Below are positions 43,508 through 55,623 of a DNA stretch of 64,000 nucleotides, piece by piece. How positions within the stretch are numbered: position 1 is the stretch's first letter; the number at the start of each line of letters is the position of its first letter. Position numbers and translations under genes: made by a program. The notes under the pieces were generated by a model. That model made no database searches. It had not been told where the DNA came from and worked only from the letters and a program-made list of their open reading frames with translations. The DNA lies in contig SHZU01000008.1 in the NCBI GenBank assembly GCA_009692115.1, positions 62,001-126,000 of the forward strand, in the 5' to 3' direction. This DNA is from Gemmatimonadota bacterium. Lineage in GTDB: Bacteria > Gemmatimonadota > Gemmatimonadetes > Gemmatimonadales > GWC2-71-9.

Positions 43508-43879
43508 TTGCCAAATCCAGCCTGGCGCTCATTATGTAACCATACGGTTACTAAAGAACATCCGGTCTTCGGTGCCATCGCCGATCCGACTCGTCGGGCC
43601 ATTCTCGATTCCCTCCGAATCAAGGAGCGTCCGGCCGGCGAAATCGTGGCCCTCTTTCCGGTCAGCCGGCCGGCGGTCTCGAAGCACCTCCGGATCCTCC
43701 GGCCGGCCGGGTTGGTCCGCGAGCGGCGGGTGGGGCGGTCGCGGATGTATTCGCTGGCGCCCGAACCACTGCGGGAGGTGGAACAGTGGCTCGAACACTA
43801 CCGGGTCTTCTGGGCGTTCGGGTGGGTCTACTTCCTCGGCGAGCTGGTGAAGGTGGTCGAACAGACGGGGACCACGTGA
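43508..43879 (+). CDS. ArsR-family winged-helix repressor
   Basis: The DNA-binding domain is clear: FGAIADPTRRAILDSLRIKE, then AGEIVALFPVSRPAVSKHLR (recognition helix) and GLVRERRVGRSRMYSLAPEP. About 110 residues are certain, from around 43553 on. The start is uncertain: the only standard in-frame codon upstream is TTG 43508, yet homologues begin just where this protein has GTT (43553). The operator-like palindrome at 43536-43551 lies between. No typical metal-binding Cys pair is visible, and the closing FGWVYFLGELVKVVEQ helix resembles ArsR proteins paired with SRPBCC partners, though no partner is here. Divergent from the HMT-MTHFR gene, which it might also control. Confidence 0.8.
   Translation: MPNPAWRSLCNHTVTKEHPVFGAIADPTRRAILDSLRIKERPAGEIVALFPVSRPAVSKHLRILRPAGLVRERRVGRSRMYSLAPEPLREVEQWLEHYRVFWAFGWVYFLGELVKVVEQTGTT
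43536..43551. promoter_or_regulatory. ArsR-type operator palindrome
   Basis: GTAACC (43536-43541) and GGTTAC (43546-43551) flank ATAC. This AACC-N4-GGTT dyad is the kind of site bound by small ArsR repressors, and it overlaps the 5' end of the repressor gene. On the minus strand CATAAT (43529-43534) could be a -10 for the HMT-MTHFR transcript, so the site could control both directions. Confidence 0.6.
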
Positions 43880-44344
43880 CGCCGGCGGCGGGGTTCCGAG
43901 TCGCTTGCTACGACACCTCTGGGCGGGGCTATTCCGATCGTCTCGATGCGCCGGTCACTTGCCTCATATGGAACGGGTGCCGGTAATCGACTCGCTTTTG
44001 GTGAAATTCCTTCGGCCGACGATTCCTCCGCGGTAGTCGGGCGTGTCACCCCGACACGCGATCTGAAGTGGTGGTTGTGTCGTCTCGTCATGAAGTTGGA
44101 CCGGAAGCCCTCATTTGAGGGGGTTAAAAGGCATTTTCTGGCCCGTCGAAGACGGCACAGGCCATGCAAAGCAGGACGGTCGGACGGTGGCCCGATTTGC
44201 TACTTTGGTGTTTCGACCTTAGCATTCAATTTGAGATCCAAAGCCCAATAGATCGATAGAATTTGTTCCCAGCCGTCGCGGCGTTTTCGAGCCTCGGTGT
44301 CAGTGTCAGAGTTCCTGTCCCAAGTACCGTAAAATGAGGACGTC
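43880..44344. other. 465-base region without a convincing gene, upstream of the SusC gene
   Basis: No open frame here has a start, codon pattern or recognisable protein. The half nearest the SusC gene is AT-richer than its surroundings (for example around 44195-44270) and probably holds its promoter, but I cannot place -35/-10 boxes with confidence. GAGGA at 44335-44339 is the SusC ribosome site. Confidence 0.6.
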
Positions 44345-47300
44345 ATGAGCATCTGGATGTTGAAGCAGTGGAAGGGCCTGGCCCTTTCGGCGCTGGCGGT
44401 CTTCGCCGTGGCATCGACGGCGGCGGCGCAGGCCGGGACCATCACAGGCAAGGTGACCGACGACGCGACTGGTGCCGGGCTTGCCGGCGCCCGGATCCAA
44501 GTCATCGGACGTCAGCAGTTCGCGATTTCGAACCCCCAGGGCATCTACCAGATCCGGAGCGTGTCGGCTGGTGGGTACACCCTCCGGATCGTGATGCTTG
44601 GGTACGGCGCCCAGCAGAAGGCGGTCACGGTCGCGGCCGGGCAGCCGACGGCGGTCGACTGGTCGCTCAAGCCGGTTCCCTTCCAGCTCGAGCAAATCGT
44701 CGTCACGGCCACCGGGGAACAGTTCAAGCGTGAGTTGGGCAACACGGTGGCCACCATCGAGGCCACTCAGTTGGTGAACCAGGCCCAGACCCCGGACTTG
44801 AGCACGGTGCTGAACGGCCGAATTGCCGGCGTCACGGTCATCCAGAACGACGGCGTGGCCGGCAGCGGCTCCCGAATCCGGATACGAGGCATCAGCTCCG
44901 CGTCGCTCAGCAACGATCCGCTCCTCTATGTCGACGGGATTCGGGTTACCGAGCGGGGCGTACCGTTGAGCAGCTACGCCGGCGGGGGCTCGCCCTCGTT
45001 CTTGAACGACATCAACCCCGAGGACATCGAGACCATCGAAGTCGTCAAGGGTCCGTCGGCGTCCACCCTCTATGGGACCCAAGCGGCCAACGGGGTCATC
45101 CGGATCACGACCAAACGGGGCAAGGCCGGGCCGGCGAAGTGGAATGTCTATACCGAACACGGGCTGGTCGAGGACAAGAACAACTACCTCTCGGTCTGGT
45201 ACTCCAAGAGGCAGGGCGCGCCGGGGCAGTGCTTCCCCTTCCAGCAGGCGCTCCGTCAGTGTACCATCGCCGGGCTCTTCAGCAAGGATATTCTGCGGGA
45301 TCCCGAGACCTCCCCGCTCAAGGCGGCCTATCGGTCCCAGTACGGCGTCCAGATCAACGGCGGGACCGACGCGGCCCGGTATTTCGTCGGCGCGGAATTC
45401 GAGGACCAGCGGGGCATGTTCAAGATGCCGACCTCGGAAATCGCCTTCCTCAAGACGTTGCGCGGGGCCGACGCGGTCTTTCCGGCCAATCAGCTCGAAC
45501 CCAATAGCCTTCGGAAGATCAACCTCCGCGGCAACCTGTTGGTTGCGCTGTCGAGCAAGGCTGATGTGGCGGTGAATACTGGGTTCGTCAACAACGACAA
45601 CTTGATCCCGCAAACCGGCGACAACTTGGAAGGCGTCTTCGCCACCGCCACCTACGGCACCGCCGATCCGGCGGCCGCGAGCCCGTTCGGCTTTGCCCGG
45701 CCGGCGTACGGTTTTTCCAACAGTACTTATCGGAAGTCCAACCACTTCATTCAGAGCGCCAACCTCAACTTCAGGCCGCTCAACTGGCTGGCGACCCGCG
45801 CCACTGTTGGGCTCGACTATATCGGTTATGAGGACCAGGAGTTGGCCCGGAACGGCGAATCCTGCCCCTTCTGCGGCAACGGCGACGGCGTTCGGACCCT
45901 GAACCGGTTCCAGAGCTACAAGTATTCAGCCGACTTGGGCGGCACGGCGACCTTCAAGCTGACCAAACGGATCGGTTCGAAGACCTCGGTCGGCGGCCAG
46001 TACGGGAAGGACAACCTGACCGCGTCGCTCAACCTCGGCCAAGTGTTGGCGCCCGGCGCCGAAACCTTTACCGGCGCGGCGAACAAGACGGCGAGTGAAT
46101 TGACCGTCAGGAGCGTGACCTTCGGGACCTACGTCGAACAGCAGTTCAGCTTGGATGACCGGCTCTTCTTGACCGGGGCGGTTCGGGTCGACCAGAACAG
46201 TTCGTTCGGCCGGAATAGTCGCTCGGCGACCTATCCGAAGATCGGCGGGTCCTTCGTCGTGATGGAACCCCGTGACGCCGGGCTGGTGAGTTCGTTCCGG
46301 ATGCGGGCGGCGTATGGCGCGTCGGGCCAGCAGCCCGGCGCGCTCGATGCCATCCAGTACTACACCGGCACCACGAATGCCGTATTCGGTGGGTCGGCTC
46401 CAGGCGTGAGCCTCGGCAACCTGGCGAGTTTCCTGGCCGGGCTGGGCAATAATAACCTGCGACCGGAACGGTCGAAGGAGATCGAGGCCGGCTTTGACGC
46501 CGGGTTCTTCCGGAATCGGATTACTCTCGAAGCCACGGTGTACCGGAAGAACACTACTGACGCGCTGGTCCAGCGGCTGCTGCCGGGATCGTTGGGTTCG
46601 GTCGGGGCGCGGACCGACAACGTCGGCGAGGTGAAGAACGAGGGGATCGAAGTTTCGATCTCGGCTCGGGTCCTCGACAAGTCGAGCCTGCAGTGGGACG
46701 TGCAGCTCGAGTTGGCGGGTAACCGCAACCGGCTCGTGGCCCTCGGTGAAGGGGTGCCCCCGATCACCGGGTTTGGATACCAGCAGCGGCCCGGCTATCC
46801 GCTTTTCGGCGGTTGGTGGCCGAAGATCGACTCGTATTCCGATGCGAACGGCGACGGCTTCATCGATCCGAGCGAAGTCACTGTCACGGACACGGCGGCG
46901 TTCCTGGGCGCGACGATCCCGGCTCGGACCGCCAGTTTGAACACCAACTTGTCGCTCTTCAGGGGCAAGCTCCGGATCGGCGGGCAGGTCGAATACAAGG
47001 GCGGCTTCAAGTCACTCGAAGTGAGCACGATGTTCCAGTGCCTCTTCGTCCAGAACTGCCAGTACCTGACCGATCCGAAAACTTCCCTGTTCAATCAGGC
47101 CCGGTCGGTCGGCGGGGTCTTCGGAGACTGGGCCGAGGATGCCTCCTTCGTCCGGCTCAAGGAGGCGAACGTTGCCTTCACCCTGCCGTCGAAGTGGGCC
47201 CGGGCCGTGGGATCGTCCAACGTGGTGGCGACCCTTACCGGCCGGAATCTGCTCCACTATCTGCCGAACTTCGGCGGCTGGGACTCGGAGATCAACACCC

Positions 47301-47392
47301 AGGCTGGCGGTTCGGGCGACGGGCCGAACTACAACTTTGTCCAGCCCGGCCAGCCCCGGTTCATCACGTTCCGTCTCCAACTCACCTACTAG
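44345..47392 (+). CDS. SusC/RagA-type TonB-linked outer-membrane transporter
   Basis: 1015 residues. Signal peptide ending STAAAQA; then a carboxypeptidase-regulatory-like domain (ITGKVTDDATGAGLAGARIQ), a plug domain (IRIRGISSASLSNDPLLYVD, VVKGPSASTLYGTQAANGVI) and a 22-strand-type barrel ending RFITFRLQLTY, with a C-terminal aromatic residue. It imports a large nutrient (glycan, peptide or chelate) through the outer membrane with TonB energy and the SusD lipoprotein encoded 13 bases on. No carbohydrase or regulator is adjacent, so the ligand is unknown. Confidence 0.93.
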   Translation: MSIWMLKQWKGLALSALAVFAVASTAAAQAGTITGKVTDDATGAGLAGARIQVIGRQQFAISNPQGIYQIRSVSAGGYTLRIVMLGYGAQQKAVTVAAGQPTAVDWSLKPVPFQLEQIVVTATGEQFKRELGNTVATIEATQLVNQAQTPDLSTVLNGRIAGVTVIQNDGVAGSGSRIRIRGISSASLSNDPLLYVDGIRVTERGVPLSSYAGGGSPSFLNDINPEDIETIEVVKGPSASTLYGTQAANGVIRITTKRGKAGPAKWNVYTEHGLVEDKNNYLSVWYSKRQGAPGQCFPFQQALRQCTIAGLFSKDILRDPETSPLKAAYRSQYGVQINGGTDAARYFVGAEFEDQRGMFKMPTSEIAFLKTLRGADAVFPANQLEPNSLRKINLRGNLLVALSSKADVAVNTGFVNNDNLIPQTGDNLEGVFATATYGTADPAAASPFGFARPAYGFSNSTYRKSNHFIQSANLNFRPLNWLATRATVGLDYIGYEDQELARNGESCPFCGNGDGVRTLNRFQSYKYSADLGGTATFKLTKRIGSKTSVGGQYGKDNLTASLNLGQVLAPGAETFTGAANKTASELTVRSVTFGTYVEQQFSLDDRLFLTGAVRVDQNSSFGRNSRSATYPKIGGSFVVMEPRDAGLVSSFRMRAAYGASGQQPGALDAIQYYTGTTNAVFGGSAPGVSLGNLASFLAGLGNNNLRPERSKEIEAGFDAGFFRNRITLEATVYRKNTTDALVQRLLPGSLGSVGARTDNVGEVKNEGIEVSISARVLDKSSLQWDVQLELAGNRNRLVALGEGVPPITGFGYQQRPGYPLFGGWWPKIDSYSDANGDGFIDPSEVTVTDTAAFLGATIPARTASLNTNLSLFRGKLRIGGQVEYKGGFKSLEVSTMFQCLFVQNCQYLTDPKTSLFNQARSVGGVFGDWAEDASFVRLKEANVAFTLPSKWARAVGSSNVVATLTGRNLLHYLPNFGGWDSEINTQAGGSGDGPNYNFVQPGQPRFITFRLQLTY

Positions 47393-47405
47393 GAGCCGGC
47401 TACCC

Positions 47406-48740
47406 ATGACTCAGTCGACTACGACTCACCCGATGACGACGATGATGATCCGACTTCGTAGTGCCCTGACGGTGGCGGCGGTTGCCGTCAGCGCCACCGC
47501 CTGTTCAACCGACACCCTGCTCCAGGTCGATCGGCCCGACATCATCGATCCCAGCAAGTTGACCGGGGCCCTTGGTGCGACGGCCCTCTATAACGGTGCC
47601 ATCGGCGACATGGCATACGCTCAAGGCACCTTCGGGGGGGTGATGCTGGCTTCGAGCCTCTTCAGTGATGAGTTCCGCTTCGGCGGTACCCCCCCGGAAG
47701 TCCGGCAGTTCGACCTTGGGGCCCTCAAGGTCGAGAATTCGTTCTCCCAGGTTATCTACCTCAACCTCCATCGCGGCCGGATCGCCCCCCAAAAGGCTGC
47801 AGCCGCATTGACATCGGCGAACCCAGCCGACAAGCGAATTGGCGAGATGAAGGCCCTGTCGGCACTGGCGACCATCTGGGTTGGGGAACACTATTGTTCC
47901 GGCGCTCCTCTCAGCGACTTCGGACCGCCGGAGGTCTTCGGTAATCCGTCAAGCACCACCCAGCTCTTCCAGGCGGCCGTCGATCTCCTGACCAGCGCGG
48001 CGACGACCACGGGCAATGATCCCAAGATCGTCAATCTGATTGCGGTACTCCGGGGTCGCGCCTTGTTGAACAACGCCCAATTCGCGACCGCGGCCGCGGC
48101 AGTCGCGGCGGTTCCGACCGGTTACACGTATCAGGCTTTGTTCTCCACCGCGGATCTTCGAACCAACAACAACATGAAGGCGTTCATATTCGACTTCGAC
48201 TACCTGTCGGTGTCGGATCGGGAGGGCGGCAACGGGCTCAATTTTGCCACGGCCGATGATCCCCGCGTGCAGGTGCACTTCGCCGGCCCGTCGCGGTTCG
48301 ACAGCAAGACCCCGCACTTTCAGTTCTTGCCGTATGATTCGTTTGGCAGTCCAATCGTCAACGCGAGCGGCCGGGAGGCGCGGCTGATCGAGGCCGAAGC
48401 TGCCCTGCAAGCCAGCAACATCGGCACTTGGCTGTCGAAGATGAATGAAGTCCGGGCCACCTATCAGATGGCGCCTCTTGCCGATCCGGTTACGCCGGCG
48501 GCCCGGGTCGATCTGATGTTCCGGGAGCGGGCGTTCACCCTCTTCGCGACGGCCCATCGGGTCGGCGATCTGCGCCGGCTGGTCCGCCAGTATGGGCGGG
48601 CCATCACGGCGACGTTCCCGACCGGGGTGTACCACAAGGACAACTTGACCCGCGGCAACCAGGGCAGCCTCATCGTGCCCCAGACCGAGGATAACAACCC
48701 GAACTACAAAGCGACCGACTGCGACGCGACCAAGTCCTGA
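47406..48740 (+). CDS. SusD/RagB-type outer-membrane lipoprotein
   Basis: 444 residues from ATG 47406 with AGGAG about ten bases upstream. Signal with lipobox (SATACS). The body is the helical SusD fold, with SGREARLIEAEAALQASNIG (the family's TPR-like helices) and ARVDLMFRERAFTLFATAHR preceding a RVGDLRRLVRQYGR helix. It forms the lid over the SusC channel and binds ligand. It is shorter than many SusD proteins, as is common outside the Bacteroidota. Confidence 0.9.
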   Translation: MTQSTTTHPMTTMMIRLRSALTVAAVAVSATACSTDTLLQVDRPDIIDPSKLTGALGATALYNGAIGDMAYAQGTFGGVMLASSLFSDEFRFGGTPPEVRQFDLGALKVENSFSQVIYLNLHRGRIAPQKAAAALTSANPADKRIGEMKALSALATIWVGEHYCSGAPLSDFGPPEVFGNPSSTTQLFQAAVDLLTSAATTTGNDPKIVNLIAVLRGRALLNNAQFATAAAAVAAVPTGYTYQALFSTADLRTNNNMKAFIFDFDYLSVSDREGGNGLNFATADDPRVQVHFAGPSRFDSKTPHFQFLPYDSFGSPIVNASGREARLIEAEAALQASNIGTWLSKMNEVRATYQMAPLADPVTPAARVDLMFRERAFTLFATAHRVGDLRRLVRQYGRAITATFPTGVYHKDNLTRGNQGSLIVPQTEDNNPNYKATDCDATKS

Positions 48741-48825
48741 TCGCGACGTCGTTGGGCGGGTAACCGAGCGTTGGCGGCCAGTGGCCGCCCCCGCTTGCGT
48801 TGGCGGCGTTCGAGTGACGAACAGC

Positions 48826-48919
48826 GACAGGATGGACAGGATGAACAGGAGAGCACGGCCAAGGGAGACTCGCAGGGAGCGGAGGCGGGTATCCTGTCCA
48901 TCCCTTTCATCCTGTCCGG
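48826..48919. repeat. Imperfect inverted repeat built of GACAGGAT-type units
   Basis: The left arm (48826-48850) has GACAGGATGGACAGG and GATGAACAGG in tandem. The right arm (48890-48919) has ATCCTGTCCATCCC and TTTCATCCTGTCC, close to its inverse complement. It fills the intergenic region between the SusD gene and a small secreted protein and could fold after transcription. Similar CATCCTGTCC strings occur as intergenic repeats in other bacteria (general knowledge). Confidence 0.7.
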
Positions 48920-48995
48920 CAGGTCTTTTCAAAGGGCGGCGGCAAACCGGCGCCGGACGGAGTAAATTTCACCGGCACTCGAACCGGGATCATTC

Positions 48996-49310
48996 ATGTA
49001 CAGCCTGATGGTCGTTCTTTCGGCCCTGACCGCGCCGGCCCTCGGCGAGATCTCGGGTGATGTCCGTTTGGGGGACAAGTACCTGGGCGCAGCCAAGATC
49101 GACCTTAAGTGCGGTGACCAGAGCGCCGCCGGAGTGACCGACTCGTTGGGGAGGTTCCGGCTGACCGTCAAGGGAAGCGGTAAGTGCACGGTGACGGTGG
49201 CTCACGACAAACAGACAGCGTCCGTTTACATCGTCGTCTTCGACAAGCCGTCCCGCTATCGCCTCGTGTTGGAATTGAAGGACGGCAAGTACATCCTGAA
49301 GCGGGTCTGA
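48996..49310 (+). CDS. Small secreted carboxypeptidase-regulatory-like protein
   Basis: 104 residues. A short signal peptide (LMVVLSALTAPALG) precedes a single beta-sandwich: ISGDVRLGDKYLGAAKIDLK, VTDSLGRFRLTVKGSGKCTV, SRYRLVLELKDGKYILKRV. The GVTDSLGRF pattern is typical of regulatory-like (Peg/CnaB-type) domains that often bind other proteins. It is three bases from the next gene, and the two probably work together. Function unknown. Confidence 0.72.
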   Translation: MYSLMVVLSALTAPALGEISGDVRLGDKYLGAAKIDLKCGDQSAAGVTDSLGRFRLTVKGSGKCTVTVAHDKQTASVYIVVFDKPSRYRLVLELKDGKYILKRV

Positions 49311-49313
49311 TCG

Positions 49314-50219
49314 ATGGCCGAGCCGGAGATTCGGGATCACAAAGACTTTTGGGATAAGCTCCAGATCGTGCTGTCACCGCTCGGCGGTCTCTTTACCGCG
49401 CTCGCGGTCGCGAGTTTGGGCCTGATCGGTTCCCGGGCCCTCGACCGGCAGCAAAGCAGTGAGGCCAAGCTCCGGCTCTATTCGGAGCTGATGACCCGCC
49501 GGGAGGAATCCGAGGCCACCCTCCGGAAGGAGATGTTCCAGTCGATCATCGGATCCTTTTTTGACAGCCACTCGACCTCCTTCGAGTCGAAGCTCCTGAA
49601 GATGGAACTTCTGGCTCAGAACTTTCATGAAGCCTTGAACCTCCAGCCGCTCTTCAAGCACCTCCGGCGCGAGATCGCGGCCGCCCCGTTGGCGGCCATC
49701 GACCGGAGGCACTATGAAAGCCGGGTCAGCGAGTTGGCCCGGGAAGTGGCCCGGAAGCAAATCGTCGTGCTGGAGGCGGGTGGCAGGCGGTTCGACTGGA
49801 CCGTGATTCTGAGTGATAGTCTGATCGACGGTCTTCGGACCGAACAGTTGGAGGACGTCAAGCTCGGTCTCGACGGGATCGAGCGCCGATTCCGGCTGAC
49901 CCTGTTCCGGGCCGATACCGCGCAACGGGAACTCCACATCGGACTCGAAGTCGAGACAGTGGCGCAACCCGGGGTGCTGGCCTCCGCGGTGGGCCGGTAC
50001 AACGTCGAGTTCGACGTGGGCTTCTTCACCACGCCGATGATCGACAACATCCGGCTCTCGAACGATCAGCGAGTTGCGGTCGTGCTGACCGATATGAATC
50101 AGGCGGGGGCCAGCCTCAGCCTGATGTATTTCCCGGGCTCCCGGGCGAGCCTCCGAGAAAAGCCCTACTACGAAGAAATCCTTCGCAAGTTGGCCGATAC
50201 CTCCCAAGCCAGGGAGTAA
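49314..50219 (+). CDS. Membrane-anchored protein of unknown function
   Basis: 301 residues. One membrane helix at about residues 19-39 (IVLSPLGGLFTALAVASLGL), then a long Glu/Arg-rich helical region (LRLYSELMTRREESEATLRK) that may be a coiled coil, then a beta-rich C-terminal half (ERRFRLTLFRADTAQRELHI, YNVEFDVGFFTTPMIDNIRL). No family recognised. It follows the small secreted protein by three bases, as a two-gene unit, and converges on metH. Confidence 0.7.
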   Translation: MAEPEIRDHKDFWDKLQIVLSPLGGLFTALAVASLGLIGSRALDRQQSSEAKLRLYSELMTRREESEATLRKEMFQSIIGSFFDSHSTSFESKLLKMELLAQNFHEALNLQPLFKHLRREIAAAPLAAIDRRHYESRVSELAREVARKQIVVLEAGGRRFDWTVILSDSLIDGLRTEQLEDVKLGLDGIERRFRLTLFRADTAQRELHIGLEVETVAQPGVLASAVGRYNVEFDVGFFTTPMIDNIRLSNDQRVAVVLTDMNQAGASLSLMYFPGSRASLREKPYYEEILRKLADTSQARE

Positions 50220-50222
50220 CGC

Positions 50223-53927
<3,705 letters not shown>

Positions 53928-53945
53928 CGTGGCGTCGTTCCCATC

Positions 53946-53989
53946 AAAAAATGAGCCCGGAGGCAGACCTGACGCCCCGGGCGAGCGTC
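53946..53989 (-). terminator. Intrinsic terminator / candidate attenuator between yggU and metH
   Basis: On the minus strand GCCCGGGG (53975-53982) pairs with CTCCGGGC (53955-53962), including one G-U, and is followed by TCA and six T (53946-53951). GACGC/GCGTC (53985-53989/53971-53975) would form an alternative hairpin with TCGCCCGGG in its loop. It could simply end the yggT-yggU transcript, but it matches the element before the HMT-MTHFR gene, so regulated read-through into metH is possible. Confidence 0.65.
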
Positions 53990-54292
53990 TTAGCGAGTTG
54001 TTGTCTCAACTCCGAGCGCGGCCGTGGCATTGGCCACCGAGATTCCGAGGGCCTCGACGGTCTTCCGTCGGCTCGTATCTCCATGTATTAAATGGACTTG
54101 CCGGCTCGGGATCCGGAGCGCGTCGGCTAAGAACCGGACCACTGCGGCATTGGCTGCCCGATCGACGGGTGGGGCCGAGATCCGGAGCTTGATGGCGTCT
54201 CCGTGCCGTCCAACCACCTCGGTTTTGGAGGCGCGAGGCTGGACATGGATGACCAGCCGAACCCCGTGAGCCGTCGCGGTAATCGGGTTCAT
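53990..54292 (-). CDS. yggU: YggU/DUF167-family protein
   Basis: 100 residues from ATG 54290-54292. The DUF167 pattern is clear: [35 protein letters not shown]-like [20 protein letters not shown] and [18 protein letters not shown]. Small alpha/beta protein found in bacteria and archaea; function unknown. It is coupled to yggT by ATGA, the usual pairing. Its TAA stop is the first part of the metH leader. Confidence 0.88.
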   Translation of the reverse strand: MNPITATAHGVRLVIHVQPRASKTEVVGRHGDAIKLRISAPPVDRAANAAVVRFLADALRIPSRQVHLIHGDTSRRKTVEALGISVANATAALGVETTTR

Positions 54293-54861
54293 GCCCGGAA
54301 GAGGACCGACATAACTAACCCTCGGAGCAGGTGGAGGGCAAAGTAGGCCGCGATCGGACTGGCGTCGATGATGCCGAACGGGGGCAGGACCCGGCGGATC
54401 GGCACGAGGATCCAGTCGGTGAGCCAGACCAGCGGGCGGAGCCACCGGACCGTGGGCGGCACCCCGAACCAACTGATGAGATACCGGACGAAGATGGCCA
54501 TCATGACCAGGCCGAACGCCGAGCTCACCGCGACCCCTGCCCAGACCCGGGGAGGAGCTTGGCTCAGCGCGATGGCCCCGAGCACGAAGCCGAGGATCCA
54601 GCGAACCAAGGACACCAAGACCAAGCCGACCAGGACCGACAGGCCCAGGAGCCAGAGGCTGGCGTCCTGCGGGTTGGCCCCCCGCCAGACCAATTGCTTC
54701 TCCAGCGGACGAAGCACGGGGTCCGAGAGGTGGCGAACGGTTTTTGACCAGGGCGTGAACGGGCCGATTCGCCGCTGCCGGACCCCCCAGTGGGTCAGCC
54801 AGACCACCCCCGACAGGGCGACGATACCCAACGCCACCGACCGCGCTACCAGGTCGGTCAT
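54289..54861 (-). CDS. yggT: YggT-family membrane protein
   Basis: 190 residues from ATG 54859-54861, with about four to five hydrophobic helices. The repeated YggT signature is in MMAIFVRYLISWFGVPPTVR followed by LVWLTDWILVPIRRVLPPFG and SPIAAYFALHLL. Members are inner-membrane proteins of poorly known role (osmotic or division-related in some bacteria). Next to yggU as in most genomes. Confidence 0.85.
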   Translation of the reverse strand: MTDLVARSVALGIVALSGVVWLTHWGVRQRRIGPFTPWSKTVRHLSDPVLRPLEKQLVWRGANPQDASLWLLGLSVLVGLVLVSLVRWILGFVLGAIALSQAPPRVWAGVAVSSAFGLVMMAIFVRYLISWFGVPPTVRWLRPLVWLTDWILVPIRRVLPPFGIIDASPIAAYFALHLLRGLVMSVLFRA

Positions 54862-54889
54862 GGCGGCCACCGCGGTGAAGGTCACCGGG

Positions 54890-55162
54890 TCAGCCGCCGC
54901 TGCAGGTAACCGACCGGGGCGGGGTCCGGCCGCAGGCAATCGTGCCGTCCATGCCACGGGCCAGGACGCCACAGGCCGTGGTCGTCGCGGTTTCCGTGGC
55001 GGCCGCCGGCGTCGGGCCCGAGGCTTTGGCGCACCGGTCGCCGCCGTCGAAGGTCATGCAGACCTCGCAGGTCAACTGCTGGGGCTTGACGCTCGTGTAG
55101 GCCAAAAGCGCCACGAAGGCCACCGCTATGATCCAGAACACTGTTGTACGACTGAGCCGCAT
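54890..55162 (-). CDS. Small cysteine-rich, membrane-anchored protein
   Basis: 90 residues from ATG 55160-55162. Residues 8-24 form one membrane anchor or signal (VFWIIAVAFVALLAYTSV). The outer part has six Cys, in LTCEVCMTF, RCAK, TTACGV, IACGR and VTCSGG, suggesting disulfides or metal binding. No family recognised. Same strand as yggT, 28 bases upstream, so possibly co-transcribed. Confidence 0.65.
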   Translation of the reverse strand: MRLSRTTVFWIIAVAFVALLAYTSVKPQQLTCEVCMTFDGGDRCAKASGPTPAAATETATTTACGVLARGMDGTIACGRTPPRSVTCSGG

Positions 55163-55223
55163 CGGAACCTCTCCGGAGAAATCGGCGTTTGCCAGGTAGC
55201 AACTGGATGGTTACGCTTCGGGT

Positions 55224-55574
55224 ATGGGTTCAGTCATTGGACGGCTCGGTTTCGCGATGGCGGTTCTTGGGGTGGCGCTCGGTGCGTTGCCCAAGAAAGC
55301 CATGGCGCATTGCCGTCCCGAACCGACCCAATCGGCCCCGGGGCACCACGACCACGGATCGGAAAATACCGACTCGGCCCCGGAATGTCCTCATTGCCCG
55401 CCGGTCGAGTGCCGCCGCCATGTGGAATGCGCCACCGCGCTCGACACGATGGTCGTGACCCGTTCCCCAATTCCGGTGCCGGCCTCCGATGCCCAGGCCA
55501 TCGCGACACCCGGGAATTCCGGCGCCACCGGTCACCCGTCACCCCCAACACCCCCTCCCCAGCTGACCCTCTGA
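55224..55574 (+). CDS. Small secreted Cys/His-rich protein (first gene of an unrecognised cassette)
   Basis: 116 residues. Signal peptide cleaved near KAMAHC, leaving a mature chain starting with HCRPEPTQ. HHDHGSENTD and CPHCPPVECRRHVEC form a compact His/Cys cluster that could bind metal. The C-terminal third is Pro/Ser/Thr-rich linker. No family recognised. It lies 49 bases before the barrel-like gene on the same strand. Composition alone suggests a metal-binding exported peptide. Confidence 0.55.
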   Translation: MGSVIGRLGFAMAVLGVALGALPKKAMAHCRPEPTQSAPGHHDHGSENTDSAPECPHCPPVECRRHVECATALDTMVVTRSPIPVPASDAQAIATPGNSGATGHPSPPTPPPQLTL

Positions 55575-55623
55575 TCCGGCATCCGTAGTCAGCCGTTACC
55601 GATCACTCGAGGGGACCGACATC

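Noticed and set aside
43946-44251. Short open frame in the region before the SusC gene
   Set aside because: No ribosome site, no hydrophobic or domain pattern, atypical composition.
44306-45745. Open minus-strand frame of about 479 codons opposite the SusC gene
   Set aside because: Codon pattern mirrors the SusC gene; no motifs, and the SusC reading is unambiguous.
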